Shown here: in pieces, positions 7,902 through 17,251 of the stretch
How the letters are laid out: the number at the start of each line of letters is the position of its first letter
How positions within the stretch are numbered: position 1 is the stretch's first letter
NCBI RefSeq assembly: GCF_000785435.2
Contig: NZ_JTDB02000001.1
Coordinates: 496,001-560,000, forward strand
Direction of reading: 5' to 3'
Source of the DNA: Paraburkholderia sacchari
Lineage (GTDB): Bacteria; Pseudomonadota; Gammaproteobacteria; Burkholderiales; Burkholderiaceae
DNA length: 64,000 nt
Made by a program: the position numbers and the translations under genes
Notes under the pieces: generated by a model
Seen by the model: the letters and a program-made list of their open reading frames with translations, nothing else
Told to the model about the DNA's origin: nothing
Database searches by the model: none

Positions 7902-7919
7902 GAATGAGGCGTGAATGAG
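7902..7919 (-). promoter_or_regulatory. Direct-repeat box, candidate response-regulator site for the TerC/Alx gene
   Basis: On the minus strand the site is CTCATTC-ACGC-CTCATTC, two perfect heptamers with an 11-bp period and the same orientation toward the TerC gene as the box at 6734-6750 has toward the TerB-like gene. It also lies about 10 bases upstream of a plus-strand TTGACA, so it could act on the divergent protease gene too. Confidence 0.55.
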
Positions 7920-7929
7920 GGCGCGATGT

Positions 7930-7959
7930 TTGACATGGATCCAGCCGGGCGACTTATGT
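7930..7959 (+). promoter_or_regulatory. Candidate sigma-70 promoter for the M48 lipoprotease gene
   Basis: A consensus -35 TTGACA (7930-7935) is followed after 18 bases by a weak -10 TTATGT (7954-7959). It lies 70 bases before the gene start, just downstream of the direct-repeat box. Confidence 0.4.
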
Positions 7960-8032
7960 TTCGCGCTTCGCTTATCTACGAAAAATGCGGTGCTAGATTG
8001 ATCGGTTTCGAAAACAACGAGGAGTAAAGAAA

Positions 8033-8797
8033 ATGATGCCAGTCAGAGCGGGCATGGTCTGTGGTCTTGCGGTGGCATTGAGTGCCTGCGCCGGTCTTCA
8101 GAATATCGACCCCAATGCCGCGGTTTCAGCTGGATCGACGCTGCTCAAAGCCGCGACGCTTTCGGATAGCGAAGTGATGACCGTCTCGGTCGAGGCGTGC
8201 CAGGCGAGCGACGCGAAGTCTCAGGTCGCGGCGCCCGGCAGCGCCTATGCGAAGCGGCTCGCGAGCGTGATGAGCGGCTTCGGCGACATGACCCTGAACG
8301 GGCGGAAGATCGACTACAAGGTCTACATGCAGAAGGACGTCAACGCGTGGGCCATGGCGAACGGCTGTGTGCGCGTCTATAGCGGCCTGATGGACATGAT
8401 GAGCGACGACGAATTGCGCGGCGTGATCGGGCACGAGATGGGGCACGTCGCGCTGGGCCATTCGAAGAAGGCGATGCAGACGGCGTGGGCCGTGAGCGCG
8501 GCCAGAACGGCGGTGGGCGCCACCGGCATCTCGGGCGCGGCGGCGTTGAGCCAGTCACAGCTTGGCGACCTGACCGAGAAGTTCGTCAATGCGCAATTCT
8601 CGCAGTCCCAGGAGCGCGCGGCGGACGACTACTCCTTCGATCTGCTGAAGAAGAAGGGCATGAACGAGCGCGGGCTGGTCACCGCGTTCCAGAAGCTGGC
8701 GACGCTCGATGGCGGCCAGAATTCGATGATGAGTTCGCATCCGTCCTCGCCAAGCCGTGCCGAGCACATTCAGAACCGGATCAACAAGGAAGGGTGA
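8033..8797 (+). CDS. LoiP/YggG-type M48 metallopeptidase lipoprotein
   Basis: A protein of 254 residues with a lipoprotein signal peptide ending in the lipobox LSAC (lipid-modified C19). The zinc site HEMGH is at H134-H138, with the third ligand in the downstream ERAADDYS helix. Family members are outer-membrane-anchored periplasmic zinc proteases. E. coli LoiP is induced at low osmolarity and cuts between Phe residues in the presence of its partner. Catalytic residues are intact. The start at 8033 follows a GAGGAG ribosome site (ACGAGGAGTAAAG); the second codon is also ATG, so the start could shift by one. Confidence 0.9.
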   Translation: MMPVRAGMVCGLAVALSACAGLQNIDPNAAVSAGSTLLKAATLSDSEVMTVSVEACQASDAKSQVAAPGSAYAKRLASVMSGFGDMTLNGRKIDYKVYMQKDVNAWAMANGCVRVYSGLMDMMSDDELRGVIGHEMGHVALGHSKKAMQTAWAVSAARTAVGATGISGAAALSQSQLGDLTEKFVNAQFSQSQERAADDYSFDLLKKKGMNERGLVTAFQKLATLDGGQNSMMSSHPSSPSRAEHIQNRINKEG

Positions 8798-8819
8798 CGG
8801 GGCGGGCCTCGTAACTGCC

Positions 8820-9704
8820 TCAAAACTGATAGTTGATCGAAATGTCGCAGACGCCATCGGTTTTGCTCTGAATGATCGGGCTGTTGGCGGCGCTGCCGAG
8901 CAGGCGCCGCAGGGCGCCATCGGCGCTCACGAACCAGTGCTTGTTCACGAAATACACCATCGTGATGCCGAAGCCCGCCGACTTCAGGCCCGCGCTTGCG
9001 TCGTAGCGCCGGTAACCCGAAGCGGCGGCCTGCTGGCCGTTCACGCCGAACCAGCTTTGCATGTAGTTCGAGTCGGCGAACGTCACTGAGGGGCCGGCGA
9101 ACCAGTAGAACGTCTCATTGCTGCCCGGCAACGGCATATAGGCGCCCAGGTCGGCGGTCCAGCCATTCGAGCCGCCGAAGCTGCGCGTGAACGCCGCGCG
9201 AAATACCAGCGGAAATTCCTTCGACACCACATATTCCGCGGCCAGCTTCAGCTCGGGGGCCGGGTTGATGTTGCCGAGGCCGTTCAGGTGCTCGGGGTCG
9301 TCGTGGCCGCGCCGCCCGAGATCGTAGGCGGCGGCCACGCTCATGCGCCAATTCTGGCCCTGCAGAACGTTCACGCCAAAGCCTTCGCCGGTCGAGCCGA
9401 ACAGGATGTCCTTGTAGCGGATGTCGATGCTCGGCCCGACCAGCATGTGATAGCGCTCCGAGCCGTCATAGCGCGGCTGGAAGGTCGCGCCGATGCCAAG
9501 GCGCGCTTCCAGAGGCGGCCGGTCGGGCTCGAACAGCTTTTCCAGCGGGATGCCGGCGGAGTATTGCCACTCCCCGAGCGGCGAAGGTGTTTGCGCCGTG
9601 GCGTGCGGCGCGAAGGCCGCGAGCATGCAGGCCGCGGCGGCGAGCCACGCATTCTTCGGGGCCCAAGGGGACTTCCTTCGGGGTGTGCGAGGTGCGAAAG
9701 GCAT
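8820..9704 (-). CDS. MipA/OmpV family outer-membrane protein
   Basis: A protein of 294 residues with a long-n-region signal peptide (cleavage near HATAQ), then alternating beta-strand sequence ending in the aromatic C-terminal signature SINYQF that directs Omp insertion. The pattern (EARLGIGATFQPRYDGSERYHMLVGPSIDIRY, split over two strands) fits MipA/OmpV, barrel proteins linked to murein-hydrolase scaffolding, osmolarity response or drug passage. Whether it binds an MltA-type hydrolase here is unknown. It converges on the protease gene, with only 22 bases between the stops. Confidence 0.88.
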   Translation of the reverse strand: MPFAPRTPRRKSPWAPKNAWLAAAACMLAAFAPHATAQTPSPLGEWQYSAGIPLEKLFEPDRPPLEARLGIGATFQPRYDGSERYHMLVGPSIDIRYKDILFGSTGEGFGVNVLQGQNWRMSVAAAYDLGRRGHDDPEHLNGLGNINPAPELKLAAEYVVSKEFPLVFRAAFTRSFGGSNGWTADLGAYMPLPGSNETFYWFAGPSVTFADSNYMQSWFGVNGQQAAASGYRRYDASAGLKSAGFGITMVYFVNKHWFVSADGALRRLLGSAANSPIIQSKTDGVCDISINYQF

Positions 9705-10092
9705 TGGGCCTCCGTGATTGCCTGATGTGGGAGCGGTGTCAGTTCTTCAGTGTGATGGAACCATAATCGCGCCGTCCGTGCGGCGGCACGCGTCATGCAA
9801 TCCACGTGCCCGCAACGGGGCGGCGGGTCGCACAGCCCCAGGAAAAATGACCGGAAAAACAAGGGTTTCCCGGCAAGCGCGCGCAACGGCGCCACCGCGA
9901 ACGACTGGCGCCGCTCGCCGGGTAACATCGATACAGGTATCGCCACTACCACCCAACTCACTGTTTTTTATCGCTTTTTTTCGTTCGATGCGATGCGGGC
10001 GGCGCGTTTTGCGTGGCATAATCGGTTCACAACATCGATTCACAAAGCAACATTCCCCGCGGTCATTCGCAGTCATTCAATCCCCGCATATC
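9705..10092. other. Divergent promoter region between mipA-like gene and leuC
   Basis: This 388-base stretch has no gene. It holds a perfect dyad CGATAC-AG-GTATCG at 9929-9942, which could be an operator. A -10 hexamer CATAAT lies at 10017-10022, about 70 bases before the leuC start. I saw no leucine-rich leader peptide or attenuator. Confidence 0.5.
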
Positions 10093-11502
10093 ATGGCAAA
10101 GACGCTCTACGACAAGTTGTGGGACTCCCATGTGGTCCACACGGAAGACGACGGCACGACGCTCCTCTACATCGACCGTCAGCTGCTGCACGAAGTCACC
10201 AGTCCGCAGGCATTCGAAGGCCTGAAGATGCACGAGCGCCCGGTATGGCGCGTCAGCGCAAACCTGGCCGTTTCCGACCATAACGTGCCCACCACGGACC
10301 GCAGCCACGGCATCGCCGACCCGGTCTCGAAGCTCCAGGTCGACACGCTCGACGCGAACTGCGACGCCTTCGGCATCACGCAGTTCAAGATGAACGACCA
10401 GCGCCAGGGCATCGTCCACATCGTCGGTCCCGAGCAGGGCGCGACGCTGCCGGGCATGACCATCGTGTGCGGCGACTCGCACACCTCCACGCACGGCGCG
10501 TTCGGCGCGCTCGCGCATGGCATCGGCACCTCGGAAGTCGAGCACGTGCTGGCCACGCAAACGCTGCTGCAGAAAAAGAGCAAGAACCTGCTCGTGAAGG
10601 TCGAGGGCCAACTGCCGCGCGGCTGCACCGCGAAGGACATCGTGCTCGCCATCATCGGCAAGATCGGTACGGCGGGCGGCACGGGCTACGCCATGGAGTT
10701 CGGTGGCTCGATGATTCGCGGCCTCTCCATGGAAGGCCGCATGACCGTGTGCAACATGGCGATCGAAGCCGGCGCGCGCGCGGGCATGGTCGCCGTGGAC
10801 GACACCACGATCGACTACCTCAAGGGCCGTCCGTTCTCGCCGCATGGCGTGGAGTGGGACCAGGCCGTCGAGTACTGGAAGGCCTTCCGCAGCGACGAAG
10901 GCGCACACTTCGACCGCGTGGTCGAACTCACCGCCGCCGACATCGTGCCGCAGGTCACCTGGGGTACGTCGCCGGAAATGGTCACTTCGATCGACGGCCG
11001 CGTGCCCGATCCCGAGCGCGAAAAAGACCCGGTCAAGCGCGACGCGATGGAGCGCGCGCTGCAATACATGGCGCTCGAGCCGAACATGCCGATCGAGTCG
11101 ATCAAGCCGGACAAGATCTTCATCGGCTCGTGCACCAACGCGCGCATCGAAGACCTGCGCTCGGCTGCTTACGTGGTGAAGAAGCTCGGCCGCCGCGTGG
11201 CGCCGAACATTCGTCTGGCGATGGTCGTGCCGGGCTCGGGCCTCGTGAAGGCGCAGGCCGAGCGCGAAGGCCTCGACAAGGTGTTCACGGAAGCCGGCTT
11301 CGAATGGCGCGAGCCGGGCTGCTCGATGTGCCTCGCGATGAACGCCGACCGGCTGGAGCCGGGCGAGCGCTGCGCGTCCACCTCGAACCGCAACTTCGAA
11401 GGCCGCCAGGGCGCGGGCGGGCGCACGCACCTCGTGAGCCCGGCCATGGCAGCCGCGGCAGCAATCGAAGGGCATTTCGTCGACATTCGCAAGCTGGCTT
11501 GA
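10093..11502 (+). CDS. leuC: 3-isopropylmalate dehydratase large subunit
   Basis: A protein of 469 residues that with LeuD isomerises 2-isopropylmalate to 3-isopropylmalate in leucine synthesis. It is an aconitase-type [4Fe-4S] enzyme; the cluster cysteines are visible as C347 ([11 protein letters not shown]) and C410/C413 ([10 protein letters not shown]). [20 protein letters not shown] is the usual substrate-binding stretch. I chose ATG 10093 ([10 protein letters not shown]), the family's normal N-terminus; the frame is open much further upstream without homology. It heads a leuC-entericidin-leuD-leuB cluster. Confidence 0.98.
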   Translation: MAKTLYDKLWDSHVVHTEDDGTTLLYIDRQLLHEVTSPQAFEGLKMHERPVWRVSANLAVSDHNVPTTDRSHGIADPVSKLQVDTLDANCDAFGITQFKMNDQRQGIVHIVGPEQGATLPGMTIVCGDSHTSTHGAFGALAHGIGTSEVEHVLATQTLLQKKSKNLLVKVEGQLPRGCTAKDIVLAIIGKIGTAGGTGYAMEFGGSMIRGLSMEGRMTVCNMAIEAGARAGMVAVDDTTIDYLKGRPFSPHGVEWDQAVEYWKAFRSDEGAHFDRVVELTAADIVPQVTWGTSPEMVTSIDGRVPDPEREKDPVKRDAMERALQYMALEPNMPIESIKPDKIFIGSCTNARIEDLRSAAYVVKKLGRRVAPNIRLAMVVPGSGLVKAQAEREGLDKVFTEAGFEWREPGCSMCLAMNADRLEPGERCASTSNRNFEGRQGAGGRTHLVSPAMAAAAAIEGHFVDIRKLA

Positions 11503-11531
11503 GCACTGAACCAGGAACAAGGACAAGAGCA

Positions 11532-11672
11532 ATGAAGGCACCTGCACTTACGCGTCGTGTGGCGTTATTCGCCATGGCGGGGTGGCTCCTCGCGCTGGCC
11601 GGCTGCAACACCGTGGCCGGCGTGGGCGAAGACATCAGCGGCGCGTCGCGCGCAGTGCAGCGCAAGCTCTAA
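11532..11672 (+). CDS. Entericidin-like small lipoprotein
   Basis: A peptide of 46 residues in a different frame from leuC, with a positively charged start, a hydrophobic stretch, lipobox LAGC at about residues 23-26, and the short tail NTVAGVGEDISGASRAVQRKL typical of the EcnA/EcnB family (GxGxDI.....). Entericidins are outer-membrane lipoproteins first described as a toxin-antidote pair; a single copy between leuC and leuD is common in Burkholderia, and its role there is unknown. An AGGAACAAGGACAAG stretch upstream supplies the ribosome site. Confidence 0.85.
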   Translation: MKAPALTRRVALFAMAGWLLALAGCNTVAGVGEDISGASRAVQRKL

Positions 11673-11751
11673 CCCGCCTGGCTTGCTGCCGGCGCTTTCG
11701 GCTTCGTTCTGAAAGCGCGGGCGCGATCAGCATCCATCAGGATCACGGATC

Positions 11752-12402
11752 ATGGAAAAATTCACCGTACATACCGGCGTCGTGGCGCCGCTCGATCGCG
11801 AGAACGTGGACACCGACGCGATCATCCCGAAGCAGTTCCTCAAGTCGATCAAGCGCACCGGCTTCGGCCCGAACGCCTTCGACGAATGGCGTTACCTCGA
11901 CCACGGCGAGCCGGGCCAGGACAACTCGAAGCGCCCGCTCAACCCGGACTTCGTGCTGAACCAGCCGCGCTACCAGGGCGCATCTATTCTGCTCACGCGC
12001 AAGAACTTCGGCTGCGGCAGCTCGCGCGAGCACGCTCCGTGGGCGCTCGACCAGTACGGTTTCCGCGCGATCATCGCGCCGAGCTTCGCCGACATTTTCT
12101 ATAACAACTGCTTCAAGAACGGCCTGCTGCCAATCGTGCTCTCCGAGGCGGACGTCGATCATCTGTTCAACGAAACGAATGCGTTCAACGGCTTCCAGCT
12201 CACCGTCGATCTGGACAAGCAGGTCGTGCGCACGGTGGACGGCGCGAAGGAATACCCGTTCGAAGTGGCCGCGTTCCGCCGCTACTGCCTCTTGAATGGC
12301 TTCGACGACATCGGCCTCACGCTGCGCCACGCCGACAAGATCCGCCAGTTCGAAGCCGAGCGCCTCGTGCGCCAGCCGTGGCTCAAGAACCGCGTCATCT
12401 GA
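11752..12402 (+). CDS. leuD: 3-isopropylmalate dehydratase small subunit
   Basis: A protein of 216 residues, the swivelling-domain partner of LeuC. Diagnostic segments are [11 protein letters not shown] near the N-terminus and [14 protein letters not shown], the loop that reaches into the LeuC active site. Length is normal for the proteobacterial form. It lies between the entericidin gene and leuB, with 35 bases to leuB, so co-transcription is likely. Nothing unusual is seen. Confidence 0.97.
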   Translation: MEKFTVHTGVVAPLDRENVDTDAIIPKQFLKSIKRTGFGPNAFDEWRYLDHGEPGQDNSKRPLNPDFVLNQPRYQGASILLTRKNFGCGSSREHAPWALDQYGFRAIIAPSFADIFYNNCFKNGLLPIVLSEADVDHLFNETNAFNGFQLTVDLDKQVVRTVDGAKEYPFEVAAFRRYCLLNGFDDIGLTLRHADKIRQFEAERLVRQPWLKNRVI

Positions 12403-12437
12403 TCAACGCAGAACGACATACAACGAGGAATCACAGG

Positions 12438-13505
12438 ATGAAGATTGCAGTATTGCCGGGCGACGGCATTGGTCCCGAGATCGTCAAGGAAGCCGTCAAG
12501 GTGCTCAACGCCCTGGACGAGAAGTTCGAGCTCGAAGAAGCGCCCGTTGGCGGCGCGGGCTACGAGGCGAGCGGCCATCCGCTGCCCGAAGCCACGCTCG
12601 CGCTGGCGAAGGCCGCCGACGCGATCCTGTTCGGCGCCGTGGGCGACTGGAAGTACGACAAGCTCGAGCGCGCGCTGCGTCCGGAGCAGGCCATTCTGGG
12701 TCTGCGCAAGCATCTGGAACTGTTCGCGAACTTCCGTCCGGCGATCTGCTATCCGCAATTGACGGGCGCTTCGTCGCTCAAGCCGGAAATCGTTTCGGGC
12801 CTCGACATCCTGATCGTGCGCGAACTGAATGGCGACATTTATTTCGGCTCGCCGCGCGGCACGCGCGAAGCGCCGGACGGCAACTTCAAGGGCGCGCGCG
12901 AAGGCTTCGACACGATGCGTTATTCGGAGCCCGAAGTGCGCCGCATCGCGCACGTGGCCTTCCAGGCCGCACAAAAGCGCCAGAAGAAGCTCACCTCGGT
13001 GGACAAGGCCAACGTGCTCGAAACCTCGCAGCTCTGGAAGGACGTCATGATCGACGTCTCGAAGGAATACCCGGACGTCGAGCTCTCGCACATGTACGTC
13101 GACAACGCGGCGATGCAGCTCGTGAAGGCGCCCAAGGCGTTCGACGTGGTGGTCACCGGCAATATGTTCGGCGACATTCTCTCGGACGAAGCGGCGATGC
13201 TCACGGGCTCGATCGGCATGTTGCCCTCGGCCTCGCTCGACAAGAACAACAAGGGCCTTTACGAGCCCTCGCACGGTTCGGCGCCGGACATCGCGGGCAA
13301 GGGCATTGCCAATCCGCTCGCGACCATTCTGTCGGCTGCGATGATGCTGCGCTATTCGCTGGGCCGCGCCGAACAGGCGGAGCGCATTGAAAACGCGGTG
13401 AAGAAGGTGCTCGAGCAGGGCTATCGCACCGCCGACATCGTCACGCCGGACTGCAAGCAGGTCGGCACGGCGGCGATGGGCGACGCGGTAGTCGCGGCGC
13501 TGTAA
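12438..13505 (+). CDS. leuB: 3-isopropylmalate dehydrogenase
   Basis: A protein of 355 residues that catalyses the NAD-dependent oxidative decarboxylation of 3-isopropylmalate. The family signature [19 protein letters not shown] and the substrate arginine/lysine segments ([17 protein letters not shown]) are present, as is the adenine-binding [18 protein letters not shown] 12438 ([15 protein letters not shown]) is chosen because it gives the canonical N-terminus and has GAGGAA upstream; an earlier in-frame start overlaps leuD. It is the last gene of the leu cluster and is followed by a terminator. Confidence 0.97.
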   Translation: MKIAVLPGDGIGPEIVKEAVKVLNALDEKFELEEAPVGGAGYEASGHPLPEATLALAKAADAILFGAVGDWKYDKLERALRPEQAILGLRKHLELFANFRPAICYPQLTGASSLKPEIVSGLDILIVRELNGDIYFGSPRGTREAPDGNFKGAREGFDTMRYSEPEVRRIAHVAFQAAQKRQKKLTSVDKANVLETSQLWKDVMIDVSKEYPDVELSHMYVDNAAMQLVKAPKAFDVVVTGNMFGDILSDEAAMLTGSIGMLPSASLDKNNKGLYEPSHGSAPDIAGKGIANPLATILSAAMMLRYSLGRAEQAERIENAVKKVLEQGYRTADIVTPDCKQVGTAAMGDAVVAAL

Positions 13506-13517
13506 AGCCATCGCGAA

Positions 13518-13554
13518 AGGGCATGCCGCGGTTGAAGCAGGCGTGCCCTTTTTT
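13518..13554 (+). terminator. Intrinsic terminator of the leu cluster
   Basis: GGGCATGCC pairs with GGCGTGCCC (one G-U pair in RNA), followed by six T. It lies 13 bases after the leuB stop and separates leu transcription from asd. Confidence 0.88.
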
Positions 13555-13657
13555 CGAGGTGCGGGTTGAAAACGGCAGCGCCGGTAAGGCGTGTCGAAAA
13601 TGGTTGAAAATGCGGGTAGCTCCGCGCGAATTTGCGGTTTTCGTGTATATTGCTTCG

Positions 13658-13783
13658 ATGGCGACGATCCCCCAGATCACCTTTGTTTCGAAAATCCACG
13701 GCACTGCCCGTGCGATTTCGCTCGCCATCGACACGCAAAACACCACGAAAACGATTATTACCAAAACGATCATCACTCGTTGA
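13658..13783 (+). CDS. Putative Thr/Ile-rich leader peptide upstream of asd
   Basis: A 41-residue frame starting ATG 13658, with 10 Thr and 9 Ile. Its end reads NTTKTIITKTIITR then TGA. The last 33 coding bases hold two copies of a five-codon unit K-T-I-I-T whose three differences (ATT/ATC, ATT/ATC, ACC/ACT) are all synonymous, pointing to selection on the peptide. Asd makes the common precursor of Thr, Ile, Met and Lys, and thrABC of enterobacteria is controlled by a similar Thr/Ile-rich leader. A TATATT at 13646-13651 would place transcription start near the ATG, so a leaderless start or an upstream promoter is possible; no clear ribosome site is seen. Confidence 0.5.
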   Translation: MATIPQITFVSKIHGTARAISLAIDTQNTTKTIITKTIITR

Positions 13784-13845
13784 TCGCTCGTCGTGCCCGC
13801 TCAATCTTCCCCGCGCGGCCACGCCGGGCGAGCGAAGCGGGGAAG
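13784..13845 (+). promoter_or_regulatory. Candidate attenuation structure between leader peptide and asd
   Basis: Directly after the leader stop, TCGCTCG (13784-13790) can pair with CGAGCGA (13829-13835). Alternatively CTTCCCCGC (13806-13814) can pair with GCGGGGAAG (13837-13845). The two pairings exclude each other, as in an antiterminator/terminator switch. The second hairpin is followed by TTGTCC, not a T run, so it is not a textbook terminator. The asd ribosome site (AAGG 13857-13860) lies just beyond. Confidence 0.4.
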
Positions 13846-13867
13846 TTGTCCATTTCAAGGGTTAATC

Positions 13868-14989
13868 ATGAACGTAGGTCTCGTAGGTTGGCGCGGCATG
13901 GTCGGTAGCGTGCTGATGCAGCGCATGCAGGAAGAACGCGATTTCGACCTGATCGAACCGGTGTTTTTCAGCACCAGCAACGCAGGCGGCGCAGCGCCGT
14001 CGTTCGCCAAAAACGAGACGAAGCTCAAGGACGCGAACAGCGTCGACGAGCTCAAGAAGTGCGACGTCATCATCACCTGCCAGGGCGGCGACTACACCAA
14101 TGAGGTGTACCCGAAGCTGCGCGCAGCGGGCTGGAAGGGCTACTGGATCGACGCGGCTTCGTCGCTGCGCATGAAGGACGACGCGGTCATCGTGCTCGAC
14201 CCGGTCAACCTCGACGTCATCAAGGACGCGCTCGTCAAGGGCCAGAAGGATTTCATCGGCGGCAACTGCACGGTCAGCCTGATGCTGATGGCGCTGGGCG
14301 GCCTGTTCCGCGAAAACCTCGTCGACTGGATGACGGCCATGACGTACCAGGCCGCGTCGGGCGCGGGTGCGCAGAACATGCGCGAACTGCTCTCGCAGAT
14401 GGGCGCGCTCAACGCCGCAGTTGCGGGCGATCTGGCGAATCCGTCGTCGGCGATTCTCGACATCGACCGCAAGGTGCTCGCCACCATGAACAGCGACGCC
14501 ATGCCCACGGCCAACTTCGGCGTGCCGCTCGCGGGCTCGCTGATCCCCTGGATCGACAAGGACCTCGGCAACGGCATGTCGAAGGAAGAGTGGAAGGGCG
14601 GCGCGGAAACCAACAAGATTCTCGGCAAGCCGGCCATGGGCGAGCCGGGCTCGATTCCTGTCGACGGCCTGTGCGTGCGCATCGGCGCGATGCGCTGCCA
14701 TTCGCAGGCGCTCACCATCAAGCTCAAGAAGGACGTTCCGCTCGACGAGATCGACGGCATCCTCGCTTCGGCCAACGACTGGGTCAAGGTCGTGCCGAAC
14801 CAGCGCGAAGCTTCGATGCGCGATCTGTCGCCGGCAGTCGTCACGGGCACGCTTTCGGTGCCGGTCGGCCGTCTGCGCAAGCTCGCGATGGGCGGCGAGT
14901 ATCTGTCCGCCTTCACGGTCGGCGACCAGCTCCTGTGGGGCGCCGCCGAGCCGCTGCGCCGCATGCTGCGCATTCTGCTCGACAAGTGA
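13868..14989 (+). CDS. asd: Aspartate-semialdehyde dehydrogenase
   Basis: A protein of 373 residues that reduces aspartyl phosphate to aspartate semialdehyde, the branch point to lysine/diaminopimelate, threonine, isoleucine and methionine. The N-terminal NADP motif is [17 protein letters not shown]. The catalytic cysteine is C134 in [10 protein letters not shown], and a substrate histidine lies in [15 protein letters not shown] 13868 is chosen because it has AAGG 7 bases upstream and matches the family N-terminus. It has its own terminator and, unusually, a peptide-coding leader upstream. Confidence 0.97.
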   Translation: MNVGLVGWRGMVGSVLMQRMQEERDFDLIEPVFFSTSNAGGAAPSFAKNETKLKDANSVDELKKCDVIITCQGGDYTNEVYPKLRAAGWKGYWIDAASSLRMKDDAVIVLDPVNLDVIKDALVKGQKDFIGGNCTVSLMLMALGGLFRENLVDWMTAMTYQAASGAGAQNMRELLSQMGALNAAVAGDLANPSSAILDIDRKVLATMNSDAMPTANFGVPLAGSLIPWIDKDLGNGMSKEEWKGGAETNKILGKPAMGEPGSIPVDGLCVRIGAMRCHSQALTIKLKKDVPLDEIDGILASANDWVKVVPNQREASMRDLSPAVVTGTLSVPVGRLRKLAMGGEYLSAFTVGDQLLWGAAEPLRRMLRILLDK

Positions 14990-15031
14990 ATGAATTAAAC
15001 TACGCGCCTAATGACGCGTAGACAGGGTGAT

Positions 15032-15062
15032 AAAAGCGCCGCGCCAGTCGCGGCGCTTTTTT
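15032..15062 (+). terminator. Intrinsic terminator after asd
   Basis: AAAAGCGCCGCG pairs perfectly with CGCGGCGCTTTT around the loop CCAGT, ending in six T. It lies 43 bases after the asd stop. Confidence 0.92.
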
Positions 15063-15216
15063 ATTTCCGGGCGGTTTCCGCGCGGCGGGCGCAACCGCCC
15101 AGTTCACCCACAACAAACCCCGTTTCATCGACTGCCGCGCGAGCGGTGTGCCAGGGCATCTGATGATCGTTCGATTTGAAGCCGTTTCCCATTCAGCCGA
15201 TTCAGTTAATCCAGCC

Positions 15217-17238
15217 ATGAAAATGCGCCGGACCGCCGTTGCGGTGTCCGCGGCGCTGCTGGTCGCCATGGCCGGCGCTTCCGGTATGGCTTATGCGCAA
15301 GGTGGCGCGGCGGGTGCATCCGCTCCTGCGGCGGCGCTGCCCGTGGTGGGGCAGTACACCGTCCGCCCGGGGCAGTCGCTGCACGATGTGGCTGTCGACG
15401 TCACGCAGTCGCACGACAAAACTGTGATTGCGCGCGCGAGCCAGGCGCTGTTCGACGCGAACCCTGCGGCGTTCATGAAGCGCGACCCGAGCCGTCTCAA
15501 GGTGGGCGCCGTGCTGAACGTGCCGGGCACGCCCGACATGGCGAGCGCAGCAGCCGGTGCGTCGGCGCCTGCGGCTAGCGTTGCTGCGAGTGCGCCCGGT
15601 GCTTCGGCTGTGGTTGTCGCGGCTGCGAGTTCAGCGGCGGCGGCTCCGGCTTCGACTACGGCTGCCGCCGCTACAGGCGCAAGCGCGGCAGCGAATGCCG
15701 GTGCGCTGGCAACGAATGGCGCGAGCGGCGCGGCTGGCGCATCGGCTCCCGAGGCTGGCGCGAGCGCGGCGAGTGCGCAAGCGCTATCCGCTGCTTCCGC
15801 CGAAGCGAGTGCGAGCGCAGCGCCCGCAGCCGCCAGCGACCCTCATTCGTGGAGCGGTGCAGTCCAGGCGGCACCGCCCTCGGCAGCGGCGTCGGGGGCG
15901 TCTGCTACGCCGGGATCGGCGGCATCGACGCCTACGGTGTCGAGCCTGCAACAACTGCTGGCTCTCAAGAATCGCGTGCTGATGGCCTTGCAGCAGCACG
16001 GCATCGGCAAGCCTGCGCCGGTGGCCGGCGCACCGGCCGGTGCGCAGGGTAACGCAGCCGCCGGCGGCGCAGCGCAGGGCGCGAACGGCGCGCAGCCCGA
16101 GATCTCTCCGACCACGCTTGGCGGCGTGGCCGCGGTTATGCTGGCATTCGTCGCGCTGATCGTGCGTGTGCTAATGCGCAAGCGTCGCAAGCTTGCGCCG
16201 GAGGCTAGCGAAAGCGCCATTGAGCCGCCCGCCGCTACGCGCCCGACCGAGCGCGACGATGCGATGGCGGAACCCGTAAAGCCCGCTGCGCCGCTGGCGA
16301 CTGGCGCGGCTGCCGCAGCCGCTGCTGCCGTGGAGGCGAAAGCCGAATCGCCGGTTGAACTACCGTCGCGTGACGCCGCGCATGACCACGGCGAGCACAC
16401 CGAACCTGGCGACGACGCGCTGCCGCCCGAAGATCTGGCGCTGCCCATGCTGGGCGAAACGATTGAGCCGGTGCCGCAGCCCGAAGCGCCGCATCAGGCC
16501 AAAGCCGACATCGACGAAACGAGCGCCGCCGCGCGCGAGGCAAGCCGCGCTGAGCCGCGTCCGATCGAGCTGACGATGCCGGGCGCGCATTCCGAACCGC
16601 ATGCGCCCACCGTCGAGGCCCAAGCCCCGGTCGCGCCCGCCGAACCTGCCGTGCCGCCTGCGCCCGAAACCGTGGCGCCGGGCGACCACGCCACACCCGC
16701 TTTCCCACCAGAACAACAAGCAGAAGTAGCAATGCCACACGTGGAAGTCACGCAAGAGTTTCCGAAGTCCGCTCTCGACGCCCTGGGCGGCCTCGACATG
16801 CCGCTGCCGCCGCGCGTCGAAACGCCTGAGCCCATGCCCGGCGCTCCGCTGTCGACAGAGCCGGTCGCCACCCCCGAGACCACCGCGCGCCAGGCGCTGC
16901 CGTTCGCCCAACCGCCCGTGCCGCCGGCCGGCGCGGCCATCGAAGCGGGCATTGCGGGCGCGGGCTCGATCGCAGGGCTGGGTGCGCCGCGCTTCGGCAC
17001 GCTGACGCTCGATTTCGACCTGAATCTGCCGTCCGATTCCGCTGATCCGCTGCCGGTTTTCACGCCGGAGCAGCTCTCGCGCATCGCCCGCAACAAGCTC
17101 GACCTTGCGCACGAATACATCGCGCTCGGCGATCTGTCCGGCGCCCGCGCGCTGATCAACGAAGTGATCGAGTCGAACGACCACGCCACGCGCGCCGATG
17201 CGCAGGCGCTGCTGTCGACGCTCTCGCCGCTCTCCTGA
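15217..17238 (+). CDS. fimV: FimV/HubP-like polar scaffold protein
   Basis: A protein of 673 residues from ATG 15217. It has a signal peptide ([18 protein letters not shown]) and a FimV N-terminal/LysM-type peptidoglycan-binding domain at about 45-110 ([24 protein letters not shown]). A very Ala/Ser-rich linker follows, then one transmembrane helix at about 310-325 before RKRRK, an acidic Pro/Ala-rich cytoplasmic part, and a short C-terminal FimV domain ([24 protein letters not shown]). FimV/HubP proteins organise cell poles, type IV pili and twitching motility. Its place directly before truA is conserved in many proteobacteria. An earlier in-frame ATG at 15148 would spoil the signal peptide. 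Confidence 0.88.
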   Translation: MKMRRTAVAVSAALLVAMAGASGMAYAQGGAAGASAPAAALPVVGQYTVRPGQSLHDVAVDVTQSHDKTVIARASQALFDANPAAFMKRDPSRLKVGAVLNVPGTPDMASAAAGASAPAASVAASAPGASAVVVAAASSAAAAPASTTAAAATGASAAANAGALATNGASGAAGASAPEAGASAASAQALSAASAEASASAAPAAASDPHSWSGAVQAAPPSAAASGASATPGSAASTPTVSSLQQLLALKNRVLMALQQHGIGKPAPVAGAPAGAQGNAAAGGAAQGANGAQPEISPTTLGGVAAVMLAFVALIVRVLMRKRRKLAPEASESAIEPPAATRPTERDDAMAEPVKPAAPLATGAAAAAAAAVEAKAESPVELPSRDAAHDHGEHTEPGDDALPPEDLALPMLGETIEPVPQPEAPHQAKADIDETSAAAREASRAEPRPIELTMPGAHSEPHAPTVEAQAPVAPAEPAVPPAPETVAPGDHATPAFPPEQQAEVAMPHVEVTQEFPKSALDALGGLDMPLPPRVETPEPMPGAPLSTEPVATPETTARQALPFAQPPVPPAGAAIEAGIAGAGSIAGLGAPRFGTLTLDFDLNLPSDSADPLPVFTPEQLSRIARNKLDLAHEYIALGDLSGARALINEVIESNDHATRADAQALLSTLSPLS

Positions 17239-17251
17239 CGCCGCCCGCCAT

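Noticed and set aside
7809..8032. A yybP-ykoY-type manganese riboswitch before the TerC/Alx gene
   Set aside because: The conserved loop sequences of that class are not visible; only a simple inverted repeat is present.
16300..16735. Repetitive Ala/Pro/Glu-rich region of fimV as a frameshifted gene
   Set aside because: The frame stays open from signal peptide to the C-terminal FimV domain; low-complexity linkers are normal for FimV.
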